Of a stretch of 64,000 nt of DNA, positions 12,077-23,920 are shown in pieces. Source of the stretch: Earliella scabrosa (lineage: Eukaryota; Basidiomycota; Agaricomycetes; Polyporales; Polyporaceae); the NCBI GenBank assembly GCA_022605405.1, contig JABYQQ010000021.1, positions 496,001-560,000 on the forward strand, written 5' to 3'. Below the pieces are notes generated by a model. It was not told the origin of the DNA, did no database searches, and saw nothing but the letters and a program-made list of their open reading frames with translations. How positions within the stretch are numbered: position 1 is the stretch's first letter; each line of letters starts with the position of its first letter. The translations under genes were made by a program, and so were the position numbers.

Positions 12077-12989
12077 GGGTCTGGGGAGGTGGGACATGGA
12101 CAGTTGGGGGATTCCGGTTCGCCGTCGCGGTGGTTCTTTGCATTGCGCTGTATATCCTGGAGGCTGGTGTATATTCTGTTTCCTGCAATTCGTCGACTCT
12201 CTCCGTCTTCTTCTGTATATTCGCGCCGTTCATACACAGTTTACGACTGCAGAGACGCACTTGCCCAGGGGGCTCGAGCTCATCGTACGGCATGAGCATC
12301 GACGCGCCCGCGGCCACACCGCGATACGAGGCGTTCCACATAGGATCTTCTCCAATGACAAACGCCAAGTCGACATGAGAGCGAATCGATGGGTGGTCTC
12401 TACAGTACCAAGAAGCCTAAGTAGGCACTGAGAGGGATTCCGAGGCGGCGCTGTCACCGAGGGCGGGCGACTCCCCGCCGCAGCCACGGCACCGACTCCG
12501 GTTGATTATGGCAGCATCCTCGAGCTCGGGCTGTTCGTGAATCGTGATGTCGATGGCCTGCAGCACACTGTATTTTTGTCTGGATGCGCTTTCTCAGAAG
12601 TTGGCTCAGTGCGATGGCTTGGTGCGCAAGCCAACCAAAGAAACAGTTTCAAAAAAGACATTTAAAAGGAGGGAGGAAAGCCGGCGTGGTTAGTGTTCGG
12701 AAGACTGAAGCTGGGGCTGGCCAGACGAACACGACCAGCTATGAGATCACCATGGAAATGGTGTCGACTCAGTGGAAAGGCTCGAAAGGCTTTGTGAATA
12801 TGATGTCCCATTCTCTGTTCGTCCATCTCGGTTTCCTTGACGAGGCGGAGCGAGCCCGATGCCTTAATCGGGAGCGAGCCCGACGCAGGGCGGATCGGTC
12901 AGCAGTTTGTCAGGAACTCGCACAATCAGCCCACTTCCAATGCAATGACGACAGTAGACTGTCCGTATGCCACTCGGAGATCTACTGCC
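12077..12989. other. intergenic stretch
   Basis: This covers the 3' UTR of calcineurin A and the upstream region of the first glutathione transferase gene. Frames present lack recognisable protein. A short imperfect repeat (GAGCGAGCCCGA twice, near 12848-12880) is the only local structure I noticed. Confidence 0.45.
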
Positions 12990-12997
12990 TATAAATA
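12990..12997 (+). promoter_or_regulatory. TATA box (TATAAATA)
   Basis: A consensus TATAAATA lies 106 bp upstream of the ATG at 13096 of the omega-like glutathione transferase gene. Confidence 0.7.
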
Positions 12998-13095
12998 TCT
13001 CGCCCACGAACCGAGTCGGACAGACCTCATCCAGTGTACTACCTATCCTCTTCCAACAACCCTCGAGCTTCAAGCAACAGCACATAACAGCCGCA

Positions 13096-14076
13096 ATGCC
13101 CGAAAGAATCACTCTCTACACCGCAAAGGTGCGTGATCACATACGAGTCTCTTTGATGAGCATAGTTTGCTAACTACCTATCTCGTGCATGCTCTAGATC
13201 TGCCCCTTCGCCCACCGGGTATGTCCTGAATTCGCTTGTATGCTTGTTCGAATGTAGCTCATGTTTTGTCTAGGCTGAGATGGCCCTTGCGGAGGCCAAG
13301 GCGCCCTTCACCAGGTTCGAGATTGACCTCCAGAACAAGCCCGAGTGGTATCCCAAGGTCCACCCCGCGACCAAGGTAACCTCTCGCCCATGGACCGCCG
13401 AGAATCCCACCCACTCACTCCGGATCGTTTGTGCTCTGTGATAGGTGCCTGCCCTCGCATATGGCGGTCCCGAGGTGCCCCCAGACCAGCCGTCCCCCGA
13501 CTCCGTGAAGCTCGCCGAGTCCCTCGTCCTCCTCGAGTTCATTGGCGACATCTACCCCGAGTCCGGCCTCATCCCCAAGGACCCCGTGAAGCGCGCACAA
13601 GCCCGCTTCTTCATCGAGGGCATCTCGAGCAAGTTCTTCCCCGCATGGTTCGGATACCAAGTCCGCAACGCGCCCGTGGAGGACATCTACAAGGCGGTCG
13701 AGTACCTCCAGTCGCTCCTCCCCGCCGACGGGTTCGTCGTGGGCGAGTACTCGATGGCGGACATTGCGCTCACCCCGATCCTGGGCCGCGCCCGGCTAGC
13801 GCTGCTCGGGGAATTGGGGGCGTTCCCCGTGGGCGAGGGCAAGAAGGTCTGGGAGACGATCACGACGGGCAAGTTTGCGCGCTTTGGCAAGTATGCGGAG
13901 GATGTGCTCGCGCGGGAGAGCTTCAAGGCGACGTTCGATGCCGTATGTTTCTTGCCTTTTCTCGCTATCGGGGGCGTCGTGCTGATGCTTGGATTGTGCA
14001 GGACTATCTTACGACCTCGTACACGAGCCGCTATGGAGATCCGCGCGAGAAGCTGTTGAAGGAGCAGTCACAGTAA
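13096..14076 (+). CDS. glutathione S-transferase, omega-like (Cys type)
   Basis: Five exons (13096-13128, 13198-13218, 13274-13375, 13445-13942, 14002-14076) give 242 residues. The thioredoxin-like N-terminal domain carries ICPFAHR, with a likely catalytic Cys at residue 13. The cis-proline region reads KVPALAYGGP, and ESLVLLEFIGDIYP is the glutathione-contacting Glu-Ser pair. The all-helical C-terminal domain contains VGEYSMADIALTPIL, the usual GST N-capping motif. Cys-type omega enzymes in wood-decay fungi act in thiol transfer, reduction and deglutathionylation of small molecules; the substrate here is unknown. Its main exon is 498 nt, the same as in the two paralogues near 50.6 and 54.1 kb, but it has an extra intron right after the active-site motif. 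Confidence 0.9.
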
Positions 14077-15868
14077 AATAGCAGCATATAATGGTTTGAC
14101 GGACTCCTTGTAATATCAATTCTTCTTCAGTCTGCATACTCCCCCGGGCAGTTCCTCGCGTGTATGAGTATTCCTCGAGCACGACAGCGGCAAGTGCACG
14201 CTTGAGGATGGGCAGAAGGCGCTCGAGTGACGCGGAGCAGTGAGGGGGCCGCGGTTCGCGTCCGCTCGGAGCACATCTAGGACCTCGAACTTTGATGATG
14301 TTGACTGCATGGTGGAATGCAGACTGGGGGTACTGCAACTCGACTGCACCATGGTTGTTTGTTGACGTGAGATTGAGAGGTAAGCCTAGATCCCCCATGC
14401 ATTCTAGCCTCGTCTTCTATGTGGGCGTTTGCGTGCGACGAAGATGATCGAGTAATGATCATTGATCAGCGCAAGAAATTGTGGCGAGCACCGTGCATTC
14501 GAGCGCGGTCGCTGGCAGCATAGCCTGAGAGTCGAGGGTGGGAGGCACCTGCATGATGGAACAGAACGGAGATCAACTCAGGCGGTTATCCCGGGGTACC
14601 CACAATGGCGGAACAAGGATACGGCGTGCGGATGTGAAGAACCTCGTCCAAGGCCTGACTGCGGGAGTCTTGCGTTGACGTCTCGTCTCGTCTCTGGAAC
14701 GTCTGCATCGTGAGCCTGCCTTACGCCTCCTTTGACGTTGAGTCGGTCCGCGGACCGACTGAAGGCATCGTGCGACGGTGGGGTAAGCTGAGACGCTGTC
14801 ACCACCTGCTACGTCTTCAGCTGAGCACTATCACCGGTCCGAGCTTTGGAGTGGACTCACTCCTATGACTTAAAGAGTGTCGCGGGCCCATCCATGCCCA
14901 GTCGAAGCAAGTATGCTCCCTTCGGGTTGAACAATAGGTCGGCTGCTGATACATAAGTACTACTCGTGGCGTAGCGGGAGCGAGTGCAGCTGGCGGATCA
15001 AGAGGGCGTGAGGTTTAGTGCGCAACGAGGTACCGGTGATTAGTGCCTCACATCGCGCGAGTGTAACGATAGCGTCACCAAGGTACTGCAAGCCGAGGAG
15101 CGCGAGGCAATGCAAGCGAGGACATGGACAATAGAACCACCTCACCGCCTGACATGTAGAGGCGCGCCGGTGTCTAGGCACTGCCTGTCATAGGGCGCGA
15201 CCCGCTAGCCAATGTTTCCAAGACATGAGTGGTTCTGCCGCCAACTTGACGAGATCTTCCGGTAGCGTTTGACCGTGAGGAGTTGGATTACAAGGCATTG
15301 GCATTGGGCATGGTGCGGAGGTAAAGAGGTCGCACATGTACTGGATTGCGGCGTTGTCGATGTGCTGGGCGGGGTGGGAGAACGAAGCCACGCAGAGGAC
15401 GCCTGGCATGCTGAGCAGTTTCGAGAACAAGGTACCTCTCGTGGGCGACTACTGTAGAAATGACAACATAAACACGCAGCCAAAAAGGGGCACAGCGCAT
15501 CACAGTGCCCACGGCGGCTATTTCTCTTTTAGGGGAAGTTGAGACCCATTATGGAATAAGCGTGGGGCAAATACCGGTCAACAGGACTTATATGCTGTGC
15601 TAGCGGCGGGTTACATAACATAATGACCGGCGTGGGCGTCTAGGTTCGTCTTATTGTTCCGAATCGGTTAGTCGTTATTGTTCGAAGCAACTCTACGGCC
15701 GGGCGAGGAAGACAATGAGGTCCGGCGCACAAAAGCTCGGGAACATGGGTAGGCATACTAAAGCTCCTGCTGGACAGAGTCCTCATCATCCTTCTCATTG
15801 CTATCTTCGCTTTGAGCCAGCCTCCTCTACAAGTTTGACGATCCTCCTAGATTCTTACGACCCCAACG
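14077..15868. other. 1.8-kb stretch without a supported gene
   Basis: The first part is the glutathione transferase 3' UTR and the last part the promoter of the next gene. Between them, minus-strand frames (15188-15430 and 14960-15181) have somewhat protein-like composition but no match I recognise, and no splice join restores a longer frame. They could be a decayed gene; I do not call one. Confidence 0.35.
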
Positions 15869-18033
15869 ATGGCATCTAGTGAGTCTATCTTCTTGGAACG
15901 GTGAACATCCAGATAGCCGGAGACGGAGGGGATGAGGGCGAACATCGCTGTCGGAGTGGAGAGGAGGATGTGATGTCCGCGACACGTGGACAAGGCTCTA
16001 CTGCTGCTTTCATCTGCTACTTCCTGCCGTTAACTCCGAGGATGCTCACCGTATCACATTCGAGCCACCTTGAGCTAACACGCGTACCAGTTTTTTCGAA
16101 TAACAGGATCCTCCCGAATCTGAAGCGCCGCTCGCGCCCCACGAACAAGTCTGACGTCGCATCGCCGACCATATTGCCCAGGGTCATCCACATCCTACCC
16201 AACGTAGCAGAAGAAGACGAATATCCTAGCCGGCACTCATGTTCTTCGGTATCTTCTCTCCCAATCACCACCAACACATCAACACATCAACCTTCGCGGT
16301 GTCTCGGTGGCAGCGCAACGTTCGGCGCTCGCCCAAGTCATGACAAGCGCGACTCCCGCAGGGTCGTCTTGACTGGCGTCGAAGGTCTCACCTTCGACGA
16401 CTTCTTCCCTCCATCAAGCGCTCCTCGCGTCCGTACTCCATCACCCCCGCCCCGCCCAATCACCCCACCACGGTCAGTCGCACCCTCACCGGGATCCGAC
16501 TGTACTCTGGACGATATTAACCTGCGCTTCTCCGGTCTTGGAATATCACTCGATTTCCCCTCTCCCCCTTCCTCTGCGACATCTTTTTCTCCCCTATCCA
16601 GGAGGCGCGAACAGTCTCCGACCCCTTCGACAGCCAGCAGCGAAGCATCTACCGCAAGTCCCAAAACCCCCTGCTCCACGCCACCAACATCCGACGACGA
16701 GTCCCCTTACAAGTCGAACCTCATGCGCGCACCCACCTTCAAGTCCCATCGTGCCTCAGTTCTCTTCATGAAGTCCATGCCCGACCTCACCGAGCCGGTC
16801 CGCAAGAGTTCGATCTGCTCGGTTGTCGAGGACGATGTGTCGGAGGAGGTCGAATGGATTGCTCGCGAGATTGGTGACATCGTCACTCTCGCGTCTCCCG
16901 TTCCCCCTGCCTCTCCGCTCACCCCGTCTTCCGCGGACTTCCACGCGCGCCCCGACTCCATGCCTCCGCCTCCGCGCAAGCAGGGCGCTGGCAGGGGCCG
17001 AAGCAGCAAAGTCCCGCCTGCCCTTCCTCGCATTCACATCCAGGACAGCAGTTCTCGTGGGCCTAGTGCCCAGCTCGACCCTACCTTCCCTCTCAGTCGT
17101 CGTTCGTACCTCATCCCCAGCCGTCCGCCACCGCCTCCGCCCGTCCCCAAGTCTCCTAGTCTTTCTGCAATGGAGCAGGCGACGGAAGAGCTCCTCCGCG
17201 AGCTTGCGAACGCCGCTCTCGGTGCGGGCTTGCTCGGCACGGAACTCACGCAGCAGGACGCCTGGTCATGTGCGGGCTCCGTCCCTCCTTCTCCGAGCAG
17301 CCACTACATCGTCTCGACGCCCATCACTCCTTCCGGTCTCCGTCCGCCCCCGCGTTCAGCCATCCCGGCCGATATCCTCGACCTCAGCGAGGAGAGCCCG
17401 ATCGAGGCGCCGCTCCCCCGTCGCGAGCAGTGGCCGACGAGCCCGCTCAGCAGCGCCTCGGTGTACTCGCAGAGGACCGACTCGTCAGCGCCCGCATCGC
17501 CCATGTCTTCGTTCGACTTCGACATTGACGTCACCTTCGTTAGCGACTCCCGATGCGGCACTCCCGTGACGCCTATGCGCCGCTCGCCTTCGACGCTCTC
17601 GATGGCTGCGGATCCCGAGCGCGCACTCCGATCGCGCTGGTCGACGTCTACCCTCGGCTCGCTCGCGGAGAGCCACTCGCATTCGTGGCTGCCGCGCTTC
17701 ACCCTCTCTCCTTCTAAGAAGGCGAAGAAGGAGAAGGCCGCTACTGCTGCCGCTACACCTGCACCCGCAACCTCCTCGTCGCATTCGCCCTCGAACTCGG
17801 CCTCTTCGCCGGTGTCACCGCTGCAGCGCAAGAACGCGCTGAAGAGCGCACACGTTCCGAAGCGTTCGATCGACTCGGACCACGGCGTGACCAGGAGAGA
17901 CAGCCGATCCTCTCGCGTCAGCGAGAGCAGCGCGAGCGACAGCGGGGACAGCCACACGAGCGCGGGCTTGCGGCGCAAGCCGATCCCCATAACGCTCCTT
18001 GCGATGTCGCAGCACAACTCGATGTCGATGTGA
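15869..18033 (+). CDS. conserved Ser/Pro-rich protein of unknown function
   Basis: A single long exon (16091-18033) is preceded by a likely 10-nt first exon with the start codon (15869-15878), joined in phase by a GT-AG intron of 212 nt. This gives about 650 residues. The protein is mostly low-complexity Ser/Pro/Thr/Arg sequence with many SP, TP and PPxP sites. There is a short non-repetitive block near the N-terminus (VVLTGVEGLTFDDFFPP) and a basic C-terminal block (LRRKPIPITLLAMSQHNSMS). A helical stretch lies in the middle (MEQATEELLRELANAALG). No catalytic domain is visible. Composition suggests a phosphorylated, disordered scaffold or regulator; this is inference. The start could instead lie at an in-frame ATG inside the proposed intron. 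Confidence 0.65.
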
Positions 18034-18807
18034 AGCACGCCCTGAAGATGGAATCTGACGTTGTTGTAACGACCCCTTACGACCCCCTTCGCATTCTGGT
18101 TTCCCTCCGCTGCTGATCGGTTTTCGGTAACTGTATCCATAGTCCACGCGCTCCTTCAACCTACTCACCTCACCACGAAACATTCACAACAGACATTATA
18201 ATTATTGTAGCATTCGCCTTCCCGCACTCTCTCCACTTGTAGCCCTCCTCCCGTCCTCGTGACGACCTCTTCGTTCTCTATTTATGCATTGCCCGTCCTT
18301 GCATAGTGACTGCTTTAATAGCGCTTCCGCTCGCCTTCGTACATACTTGCACATATCTCCTGGACGCCCGTGCTCCTCGCATCTAGACTGTCCAGCCCGC
18401 ACTCTCGTTTTTGCTACCCGTAACGCGTCGGCTGGGTCGAACTATTGTGTATTTTCTAGTAATGAATGCCAACGCTGGGTTCACGACAAGCACGCTGGTC
18501 GCCAATTGCTCTAAAAAGACGTACTGAGCGGGGTACTTAGAGGGAGTACACAGCCACCCAGAGGCTCGGTAGTCCGGACCGACATGTGCTTGCAAGTCAT
18601 TCGCGTTACGTAGATGCGGACCCAGTCCGAGGCGGAAATACGTTCACCTCTTCGACAGAACTGTACTGACCATTGACTCCAAGTTCTTAAGCCTGCTCAC
18701 TCGCCATCCTCTCCGTGCACATCCTCCTGGGGGACTTTCGTAGCTGGCAAAGCACTCATAACGACGCCCCTCCTCTCCCGTGGACAACCCGGACGAACGT
18801 CAACCCG
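18034..18807. other. intergenic stretch
   Basis: This lies between two plus-strand genes and holds the 3' UTR of the Ser/Pro-rich gene and the upstream region of the next one. The frame of the next gene is open back to about 18715, so its start could lie slightly upstream. Nothing else is seen. Confidence 0.45.
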
Positions 18808-19830
18808 ATGATCCTCCTAGACAGCAAGCCCACTCCAGCAGAAGACACAGACCCATGCTCTTCGAGGCGCGAGGACAACCACCCAAGCACATCATACACC
18901 AGCGCTTCTCCACCCTCCTACGATGACCTGTACCCCGCTCAACCTGCCGCACACCCGACGTTCCGTCGCCGGACCTACTCTTTCCTACCCCCTCCTACAC
19001 GAGACGTATACCTGCGCTCATCATCAAATGCCGCTCTCTACCCCTTCGCCCCGTCTCCCCAGGATATGCGCTTCCCCCATCTTCCCGCAGAAAGCTCGAA
19101 GGGCTTCCTCGGCATGAAAAGCGGGCAAAGCGTCTCGGAGCTCCTCAACCCGCCCCCGCCCTCCTTCCGGCGCGTCCCACCAGCAGACACCGCGCGTACC
19201 CCCTTCCCAATCATGGTGCTAGTGAGCGAGGGCAGCACGATCGACAAGGGGTTCATGTACGTCGCACCGGACAGCACGCTTTCGCCGCATCCGTTCACGA
19301 CGCGGGACGTGAACGAGCACGACTGGAGGCAGTTCTTGCATGACGTGCGCATGGCGGGGACGCTGTCCCCCATGAACGTGGTCATGTCGGCCATGGTGCC
19401 TTTGGCGACGGGAGTGGGTATCATCATGCGTACGTGCACTTCATCTTGTGTAGGCGTGTTTCTGTTCGTACTGAACGGTTTGGTATCGCCGGGCAGCCAT
19501 GCTCATGTTCTCGGGGATGCAGAAACTGCAGCGGAATAGCAAGGTCCGAGGACCTGTGTCGCAGCTGATTGACTACTGGAATAACGTGAGTACTTGGTTC
19601 GGCCACGGCGATATTCACGGCGCGTTGACTGAGCCTATGGCATCCAGTTTTTCTTCCATCCACGCTGCATGCACGTCAGCCTAACGCAGGGCCCACCAAA
19701 ATTCATCCCAAGCCCCGACAATGGCGTAGATAAGAGCAAGTGGCGGCTGGTCATCTCGTACCGTCCAGCGTATATGAATGCTATCAGCCCGTCTCCAGGA
19801 TTAAGCTCAAGCGAGACGGTGTTCAAGTGA
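18808..19830 (+). CDS. conserved fungal protein of unknown function
   Basis: Three exons (18808-19429, 19497-19585, 19648-19830) join in phase to 297 residues. The first half is Pro/Ser-rich with aromatic residues (PPSYDDLYP, FRRRTYSFLP). The second half looks folded: DVNEHDWRQFLHDVRMAG, a hydrophobic segment (MNVVMSAMVPLATGVGIIM), then LIDYWNN joined across an intron to a block beginning FFFHPRCMHVSLTQGPP, and WRLVISYRPAYM. The pattern 'EHDWxxFLxDVR ... WNxxFFxPR' is one I associate with a family of uncharacterised basidiomycete and ascomycete proteins, but no function is known to me. The three-exon model ends cleanly at TGA, which supports it. Confidence 0.7.
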
Positions 19831-21585
19831 ACATACGATGGTGCGCGTGGATAGGGTTCCGGAGACGGGTCATTGGCGAGATGTGTATGTTCATTATATT
19901 CATGTTCGAGATACTCTACACCCTAGGGACATACGATTGCATATACAGTGAAGGAATCTGACGACGGTATTGTCAGTACACAATCAACGACAAGACAACA
20001 GAACGAGAGTCAGATAAGCCGATGTTTTCATATTTCCTCCCACAGAGACCTCGTCGCACCCGGCCTACGACACCAAGACGGCGAACGCAAGCACAACCTG
20101 CCATCCGAGGATCGGATAGCGGGCGGGAGAAACGAGATGTATGGGGGGACGTTCAACGAATGGATGAACTTGTTGTCGTCTTGGACGTGGATGAGACGGT
20201 CGTTGACTCACCTACGTGGGACCCAAGCTGTCTTCACCCTATGAAGTCACAAGTCACAAGAAACCTGTCAGACGCGGTGCGTCAGCGATGCTCGTCAACA
20301 GAAGAGAGCAGAAGAATCAGGATTGAGAGTTTTGGTATAAGGTTGTCCACCAGGAGGTTGCCCTCTCTTTCGGAAGCAGAACTGATTGTAAGGCTCATCA
20401 TAACGAGAGGACGATGTCCCCTCGCATCCAACAAGAATGCGCACTCACCATGGTCAATCGTGGATCGAGGTTGGATGATGGTAAGGAGGATGACAGTGAC
20501 TACACGAAAAACGCGTCGCTGGAGGTCGCTGGCTGGTCGCTGGGCGCCCTTATACGCGAGCAACTGTACAGCTATCAAACTCCGACAGACTCAGACGCGA
20601 GATTTGCCGACGGAGCTTGTCTGTTCGCACTGACTGCAAACTTCGCCAACTCGTAGGACGTCCCCCTCCATACGTCGGCAGCAAGCTCAGGTGAGTCTCG
20701 TGGTCGTGTAGGCTGCTATGAAGATAGTTTATCCATAAACATCCGAGTTGGCGAACTAAAAAATGTGCCGTACTCACTTAACATGCATCACCAACGGAGC
20801 TTTCGTTTTCTGGCTTGCCGTCACCAATGAGTCGAGCTAACATCCCCGTCCCCTAGGTCGCGGTACATGCATGAGCTCGCACGAGAATCCGATTGCCGTT
20901 GCAAGAGTCGTCCCTCGGCGACGACTACCTTTGGACGCTACCAACTGGTGGCACGCGGTTCATTGGGACGGTCCCTTGGCGTCGCTCACCGTCGTAGACG
21001 ACTGGCCGGGAGTTCACATCCGTCGCCATTGCGTACGTTCCGTGGTAACAAGGTGAGCCCTACCTCCTCAGCATGCTGTTTTTCATCTCTTCCCGATGGT
21101 CTGTGATGATACGTATCTTATTCTTGACAAGCATATGTCCGAACCGTGCATGTTGGACACCGTATGTTCTCTGAGGCTTCGTTTTCTGTTCCGCCGTTGT
21201 CGTGCGCGATTTGCTCATCACATCCCTTTGCCCCAGGTTGGTCTCTGCTCTTTTCTCTCCCGACTGGACATGTCCTCATGTGCTCGCCACGCTTTCCATG
21301 TATCTAGATTGTGTCAATATACCGTCTTTCCGCGTAGTTTTCATTTGAGGTCTCCAGAGTCAGGCAGATTATGTACAAACGAAGGAGGCCATCCCCGACT
21401 TCCGAAAAATAGACGCTGGAGGGAGGTTTGCATTCGGTCAGGTCCCGGTTCGGTCTCCCATCATTCCCGCCCCTCCACCTCTCCCCTGCTCCATCACGCT
21501 CGCGCGTCGTGCCCCGCATTCAAAACTTCGCATGTACAAGCTATAGACGACCTCGAGAGTGCGACGACCCGACTGACGCCCCATC
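19831..21585. other. 1.75-kb stretch without a supported gene
   Basis: Several frames exist on both strands, but none has consistent coding character with splice sites. One frame at 20871-21056 (containing NWWHAVHWDGPLASL) looks protein-like but stays isolated. The last part is the 5' region of the sphingoid-base-phosphate phosphatase gene. Confidence 0.4.
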
Positions 21586-23920
21586 ATGACTTCCCCGGCC
21601 CTCGTCACGAAGCTCCTGAACCAAAACGGCACCAATCATGCGACAGAGCTCTCCGAAGCCTCCCGGTCGTCCCGCGCGTCGTCCTCTTACGACGACTCGC
21701 GTGCTTCTACGCCGGACTCTGCGGCACCGCTGCAGATAAACTTCCGGAAGGCGGACGTGGACAGGAACTGGAACGAGAAGCCTGAAAACGTTGCGGCGGC
21801 GCACGCGGCGCTCGGAGTGGACGATGACACTGTCCTCCTTGTCGGCGCGGCGGGGAGGCAGCCGGAGGAGGTGTACACCCGGACGCTGAGCTGGTGGAGG
21901 GCGGGCATTCGGCGCGCAATTCTTTCGAACGTCGAGTGGGAGTCGAAGGTGCTCGCGGATATGCAGGTGAGTAGGCATCATTGGTTCACATGGTGTTTTC
22001 GTTTTGTTGCTCTACTTGGCTTGCTCGATCTATGAATGCCCGTACGTCTGCCCGTACCTCGATGATCTGAGGTGCGGAGCGTTGTGCAGGAGATGAACTT
22101 GTGGACTATCTCGAGGTTGAGGTATAACCTTCAGAAGCTCTCACACTCGACCGAAATCATGTCCAGTATTCGTATAGCATTGGATCGTGAAAATATGGTG
22201 TGGACAGAGACTGACCACATCCTCAGGCCGCGGTTCGTCACCCAATCCTGGATGCATACTTCGTATACACGTCTTCCCTCGGCACGCACACCTTCTTCAT
22301 GATCATGCTACCCATCTTTTTCTTCTTCGGAGCACCGGAGTTTGGCAGAGGGTATGTCCGAACCTAGCTGCTTCCGTGCCTCCGCTCACCAGTCGCGTGA
22401 CAGCCTGCTCTTGATGCTTGCCGTCGGTGTGTACGTCTCTTCCTTTATCAAGGATCTTTGTTGCTCTCCGCGGCCCTTCGCACCTCCGGTCACCAGACTG
22501 AGTGAGTATAGCTCAATCTGCACGATCTCTTCATCGCTGACCAACCTCGTGCATAGCTATCGGGAGCCATCACCTGGAGTACGGGTTCCCATCCACGCAT
22601 TCCACGAACAGCGTGTCGATCGCCCTCGTCTTCTATGAGCTCCTGCAGCGCGCCTACAAGCCGGTGGCCAAGTCCGCAGTTGACATAGCGGCGTCCTCAG
22701 TGAACGCTACTGGGCTACTCTCATCCCCGGAGGTTGTTGAGCAAGCAGAAGGCGTGATCTCAGAGACAACATACCATCTCGGCCTTGCCGTGCTGGTATT
22801 CTACGTCTTCTCGATCGTCTATGGTCGCCTCTACACCGGCATGCACTCCTTCACGGACTGCATATTCGGAACTGCTCTTGGTGCCGGGATTTGGGGCCTG
22901 CACATCCTCTGTGGCGAATATGTGGACGCATGGGTTCGCAACAATGGGATTATCGGTGCGTAGTATGGACTTGCTACGCGAACGCGACTCTCACGAATTT
23001 CCACAGTACCCGCGATCATCGTCCCCTTGTGTCTGTACCTCGTGCACCGACACCCGGAGCCAGTGGATGACTGCCCGTGCTTCGAGGACGCGATCGCCTT
23101 CGTTTCCGTCGTCATGGGCGAGTTCGTCGTCCGGTGGTACATGGTGCACAACGGGTTTGACGAGACCTACTTCGTCCGCACCATGCCCGGAAGCTCGTGG
23201 GCAACATGGTCGGACGTCGTTGCCTGGTGGTCAACAGCGGCGATCAAAATGATTATAGGTGCGCGACATCGGAGGCGTTCCCCGTCCGCAACCCAGCTCA
23301 CACGACCGCCACCGTGACAGGGATTCTGACGATCTTCGTCTGGCGCATTTCCGCGAAATCGTTCTGCCACTTCGTCCTCCCGCCCATCTTCCGGTTCCTC
23401 TCGCACCTCTTCACCCTCCCGCATCGCCGCTTCTACACCCCTGCGACGGATTACGTCTCCGTGCCGCCCGAGAAGGGGCTGCGCCCGATCCCGTCGGTTA
23501 TCGACCTGCCGCGGATGGTGGAGTACGAGGTGGATGGCGTCGGCGTGAGCGCTGCGGCGAGCACCGCGCGGAGGAGGAACGGACAGCAGTACGGCGCGAT
23601 CAAGCAGCGCGCGGGGCGCGGGAGGCAGGAGGTGTCGGAGAAGAGCGCGAGGGGGGAGCGGGACCCACAGTGGTGGGCGGAGCCGGCGGGCGAGAAGAAC
23701 GGGCGGGACGTCAAGCACTACGATGCTGATGGTGCGTTCTCTGTTTTTTTTTTCTCCCCTCCATTCCTAGCTCTGTGTGGGTGTGATGCTGATGGGAATG
23801 ATGCGCTTGCTTGTTGCAGTTCTTACGAAGGTGTTTGTGTACAGCGGGATTGGGATCGTCGCTGTGGGCGTCGTGCCTGTCATGTTCGAGATCCTGGGAT
23901 GGGGCGTCAAGACGAGCTGA
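21586..23920 (+). CDS. LCB3: sphingoid-base-phosphate phosphatase (PAP2 family, Lcb3-like)
   Basis: Seven exons (21586-21966, 22227-22351, 22404-22501, 22557-22955, 23007-23258, 23321-23731, 23820-23920) join in phase to 588 residues. All three PAP2 phosphatase motifs are visible: KDLCCSPRP (about 185-193), PSTHSTNS (about 211-218) and GRLYTGMHSFTD (about 280-291), with the two catalytic histidines. The block LDAYFVYTSSLGTHTFF and multiple membrane segments match ER long-chain-base-phosphate phosphatases such as yeast Lcb3. These dephosphorylate dihydrosphingosine-1-phosphate or phytosphingosine-1-phosphate and so set sphingolipid balance. The N-terminal 75 residues are Ser-rich, and a basic loop precedes the last membrane segment. 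The first intron is long (260 nt) and could hide a short exon around 22080-22115. Confidence 0.92.

Noticed and set aside
11549..12097. Long minus-strand frames opposite calcineurin A (and similar antisense frames opposite SEC31 and the Pro/Ser-rich genes)
   Set aside because: GC-rich coding sequence with biased third positions gives long antisense frames. They lack introns, starts and known domains.
14960..15430. Two minus-strand frames of about 75-80 residues that look partly protein-like
   Set aside because: They do not join by plausible splice sites, show no known domain, and are flanked by stops. At best they are a gene remnant.
20160..20240. Frame with VVVLDVDETVVDS, resembling the DxDxT motif of HAD-type phosphatases
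   Set aside because: The match is short and lies in a frame without further HAD motifs, splice sites or codon bias; the same bases are equally open in another frame. Chance is more likely.
20871..21056. Isolated frame of 61 residues containing NWWHAVHWDGPLASL
   Set aside because: Composition is protein-like, but no neighbouring exon, start context or known family supports it. It could be a decayed exon.
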